A stretch of DNA of 64,000 bases from NCBI GenBank assembly GCA_036010905.1, contig DASCMH010000065.1, forward strand, positions 100,776-164,775, written 5' to 3'. This DNA comes from SMWD01 sp002729875 (GTDB lineage: Bacteria > Pseudomonadota > Gammaproteobacteria > Steroidobacterales > GCA-2729495). Under the pieces are notes generated by a model. It was not told the DNA's origin. It searched no databases and worked only from the letters and a program-made list of their open reading frames with translations. Within the stretch, counting starts at the first letter, position 1. The number at the start of each line of letters is the position of its first letter. Below are positions 61,563-64,000 of this stretch, piece by piece. The position numbers and the translations under genes were made by a program.

Positions 61563-63518
61563 CTATCTGAGGTACAAAACCCAGAAAATTAATGTCGCCA
61601 GGCCAATAATCATCGCAAATGCATAGGTATACAGATAACCGGTCTGAATATGCCTGACCACTGCGGCACACCAGCCGACCACACGAGCGCTGCCGTTGAC
61701 AACTGCACCATCGATCAGCGTGACATCGCCAACTCGCCACAACACGCCACCGAGGCCCGTGCTGCCGCGCGGAATCAGCTTCTCTACCAGCGTGTCAAAG
61801 TAATATTTGTTCATCAACAGGGTGTGCAAAGCCGAAAAACGTTCGCGTAGCGTCGCCGGAATATCCGGCCGCCGCAGATAAAAAAACCAGGCCACCAAGA
61901 CCCCGGCTGCAGCCAGCAGCAATACCGGCGAGCGCAAGCCATGCAACAAGAAGCCAAGCGGTCCATGGAAGTCAGCGCCGAGCTCGCCGAGTACATCGTT
62001 GGCCTCCTGCACGAAGATCGCATCAGCGAAATAGCCACCGAACAGAACCGGGCCGATGACCGGCCAGCCAATAACAACCGACGGAACCGCGAGCAGTATC
62101 AACGGCAGCGTTACAACCCAGGGCGGTTCATGCAAGTGCCCGCGGGCATCGTCATCAATTCGTTCCTCGCCATGAAATACGAGGAAGAACAGTCTGAATG
62201 AGTACAGCGCTGTAACGAAAACACCGACCAGTACGCAGACATAGGCATAACCGGAACCGGCGCGGCTTGCATGGCCAACGGCTTCGATCAATGCGTCTTT
62301 CGAGAAAAATCCGGCCGTACCCGGAAACCCGATAAGCGCCAGCGACCCAACCAGGCTCGTCCAGTAGGTAATCGGCAGATATTTCTTCAGGCCGCCCATG
62401 CGCCGGATATCCTGCTCGTGATGCAAAGCAATGATGACCGAACCTGCGGCCAGGAACAGTAGCGCCTTGAAAAATGCGTGGGTGCCAAGATGAAAAATAC
62501 CGGACGCATAGGCCGACGCCCCCAGTGCACAGGTCATGTAACCGAGTTGTGACAGGGTTGAGTAGGCAACCACGCGCTTGATGTCATTCTGCACAACACC
62601 GAGAAAACCGGTAAACAGAGCCGTTGTCGCGCCAATGACCAGCACAAATGACAGGGCGGTCTCGGAATATTCAAATAGCGGTGACATTCGCGCGACCATG
62701 AAAACGCCGGCGGTAACCATGGTCGCGGCATGAATCAATGCCGATATCGGCGTTGGGCCTTCCATCGAATCGGGCAGCCAGACATGCAGCGGCATCTGCG
62801 CCGATTTACCCATAGCACCGATGAACAACAGGATGCAGGCCACGCTAAGTGCAGACCAGGCCTTACCGGAAAAAATCTCAATAGTCGCATCTTGCAAACC
62901 ACTGGCCTGACCGAACACCTCGGCATAATCGAGGCTACCGGTGAAATACACAATGGTTGCAATTCCGAGCAGAAAACCAAAATCACCAACCCGATTAACG
63001 AGGAAGGCCTTCATGTTGGCAATGATCGCTGTAGGTCGCGTATACCAGAAACCGATTAACAGGTACGACACGACACCAACCGCTTCCCAGCCGAAGAACA
63101 GCTGCAGGAAGTTGTTGGACATTACCAACATCAGCATTGAGAACGTGAACAACGAAATATAACTGAAGAATCGCTGATAACCCGGATCATCATGCATATA
63201 ACCAATCGTGTAGATATGCACCATCAGCGAAACGAATGTCACAACCGTCATCATCAACGCGGTCAAACGATCGACGAGGAAACCCACCTCCATATTGACC
63301 CCGTCGGTCACCATCCAGCTGTAAACCGTGCCGTTATAAGTCGGGTTGCCGTCGATCAGCATTCCCTTCAACACATAGGCCGACAATCCGAACGCGACCG
63401 CAACCCCGGTAATTGTCAGGCGATGCGACCACACCCGGCCAATCTGCCGGCCGAAGAAACCCGCAACAACCGATGCGATCAGCGGGCTTAGGACGATGGT
63501 CAGATAAATTGACTCCAC
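61563..63518 (-). CDS. nuoL: NADH-quinone oxidoreductase subunit L
   Basis: This is the largest pumping subunit (651 aa), starting with GTG at 63518. Seen: FFGWEAVGVVSYLLIGFWYT (helix-5 Glu), KSAQMPLHVWLPDSMEGPTP, DIKRVVAYSTLSQLGYMTCA, LGTHAFFKALLFLAAGSVI, and a C-terminal lateral helix plus final transmembrane segment (about 540-651). Four bases separate it from nuoK. Confidence 0.96.
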   Translation of the reverse strand: MESIYLTIVLSPLIASVVAGFFGRQIGRVWSHRLTITGVAVAFGLSAYVLKGMLIDGNPTYNGTVYSWMVTDGVNMEVGFLVDRLTALMMTVVTFVSLMVHIYTIGYMHDDPGYQRFFSYISLFTFSMLMLVMSNNFLQLFFGWEAVGVVSYLLIGFWYTRPTAIIANMKAFLVNRVGDFGFLLGIATIVYFTGSLDYAEVFGQASGLQDATIEIFSGKAWSALSVACILLFIGAMGKSAQMPLHVWLPDSMEGPTPISALIHAATMVTAGVFMVARMSPLFEYSETALSFVLVIGATTALFTGFLGVVQNDIKRVVAYSTLSQLGYMTCALGASAYASGIFHLGTHAFFKALLFLAAGSVIIALHHEQDIRRMGGLKKYLPITYWTSLVGSLALIGFPGTAGFFSKDALIEAVGHASRAGSGYAYVCVLVGVFVTALYSFRLFFLVFHGEERIDDDARGHLHEPPWVVTLPLILLAVPSVVIGWPVIGPVLFGGYFADAIFVQEANDVLGELGADFHGPLGFLLHGLRSPVLLLAAAGVLVAWFFYLRRPDIPATLRERFSALHTLLMNKYYFDTLVEKLIPRGSTGLGGVLWRVGDVTLIDGAVVNGSARVVGWCAAVVRHIQTGYLYTYAFAMIIGLATLIFWVLYLR

Positions 63519-63522
63519 CCCC

Positions 63523-63828
63523 CTAGCCCCTCATGACGTTCAGATCCTGAACGTTGATCGTGCGCCTGGAGCGGAACAATACCACCAGGATTGCAAGGCC
63601 AATGGCTGCCTCGGCAGCTGCCACCGTCAGGATGAAAAACACAAATATCTGCCCGTCCGTATTGCCGAGGAAGCGGGAAAATGCAATGAAGTTGAAATTC
63701 ACTGCCAACAGCATCAGCTCGATGCACATCAGTAACAAAATGACATTCTTCCGATTAAGAAAAATACCGGCAACACTGATCGCAAACAGGAGTGCCGACA
63801 CTGCCAGATAGCTCGTCAGGGTAATCAT
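63523..63828 (-). CDS. nuoK: NADH-quinone oxidoreductase subunit K
   Basis: This 101-residue, three-helix MrpC-like subunit has NRKNVILLLMCIELMLLAVN (helix-2 Glu), NFIAFSRFLGNTDGQIFVFF and LTVAAAEAAIGLAILVVLFR (second conserved Glu). Its ATG overlaps the nuoJ stop by one base (TGATG). Confidence 0.97.
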   Translation of the reverse strand: MITLTSYLAVSALLFAISVAGIFLNRKNVILLLMCIELMLLAVNFNFIAFSRFLGNTDGQIFVFFILTVAAAEAAIGLAILVVLFRSRRTINVQDLNVMRG

Positions 63829-64000
63829 CAGTCTTGCTCTGCCTCCATACTGACCAGGCGCACCCGCTCGTCGCGGCGCACCCGATGCTGTTCGGAAACA
63901 TTCTGAACCTTCAGCCCCGGACGCCTGCGCAAAGTCAGGACAATCGCAGCAATAATGGCGAGCAGCAATACAAACGCGGCCAGCTCAAATGCATAGACGT
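63828..64000 (-). CDS. nuoJ: NADH-quinone oxidoreductase subunit J, C-terminal part (cut by window edge)
   Basis: The last 57 codons read YAFELAAFVLLLAIIAAIVL, then TLRRRPGLKVQNVSEQHRVR and end MEAEQD-stop at 63828. The membrane helix followed by a basic tail is the NuoJ C-terminus, expected upstream of nuoK. The remaining nuo genes should lie beyond the right edge. Confidence 0.88.
   Translation of the reverse strand, partial: VYAFELAAFVLLLAIIAAIVLTLRRRPGLKVQNVSEQHRVRRDERVRLVSMEAEQD

Noticed and set aside
1..64000. CRISPR array, insertion sequence or prophage
   Set aside because: No regularly spaced repeats, transposase or phage structural genes were found; only the short integrase-like remnant near tRNA-Asn.

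Overview
The window reads as a chromosomal segment of a gammaproteobacterium with roughly 53% GC. It carries gammaproteobacterial markers (zipA, lapAB, ihfB behind rpsA) and two gene orders I know from Pseudomonas and relatives: gyrA-serC-pheA-hisC-aroA-cmk-rpsA-ihfB-lapA-lapB, and mtaD-ubiG-mupP-yciK on the other side of gyrA. I cannot name the genus. Almost all of it is dense, intact housekeeping sequence. The accessory-looking material lies mainly at 9.8-13.7 kb and 38.7-39.8 kb.

Layout: 1-936 is the 5' part of thrS, cut by the window edge. 1101-5993 is an NAD-dependent molybdenum formate dehydrogenase operon (fdsGBA). 6152-9763 holds tRNA-Val, uvrB, a divergently oriented aspartate aminotransferase and tRNA-Asn. 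9764-10831 is an AT-rich scar behind tRNA-Asn with an apparent tyrosine-recombinase C-terminal remnant and one small orphan ORF. 10832-13722 encodes an SPFH/NfeD pair and an uncharacterised eight-helix membrane protein with a small HdeA-like secreted protein. 13990-15258 is galU and a ComEA-like HhH protein. 15388-28572 is the lapB-to-gyrA cluster, covering LPS control, nucleoid protein, ribosomal protein S1, CMP kinase, and aromatic, serine and histidine biosynthesis. 28872-33986 (+ strand) is mtaD-ubiG-mupP-rmuC-yciK. 34038-37936 (- strand) is rluB-scpB-scpA-M50 protease-yciO. 38094-38662 is yciI-bolA. 38863-39678 is a DUF6502-like gene with a near-consensus promoter placed almost on its start codon. 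39819-46077 is ligA-zipA-smc. 46349-49349 (+) is queF, a lysine-rich dksA fusion, gluQ and a PhaR-like regulator. 49395-58471 is the initiator-tRNA/rimP-nusA-infB-rbfA-truB-rpsO-pnp translation operon. 58560-64000 is the distal end of the complex I operon (nuoN, M, L, K, J).

How the genes fit together: FdsGBA would pass formate electrons to NAD+, and complex I re-oxidises NADH. ScpA/ScpB and Smc, although unlinked here, form the condensin. MupP points to cell-wall MurNAc recycling. LapA/LapB control LPS synthesis. The fMet-rimP-nusA-infB operon couples initiation, elongation and RNA decay.

The most unusual structure is in the 460-base leader between tRNA-fMet and rimP. It has three intrinsic terminators and a rearranged tRNA-fMet relic that includes an exact 20-nt antisense copy of the initiator anticodon arm. 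I saw no CRISPR array, insertion sequence or complete mobile element.
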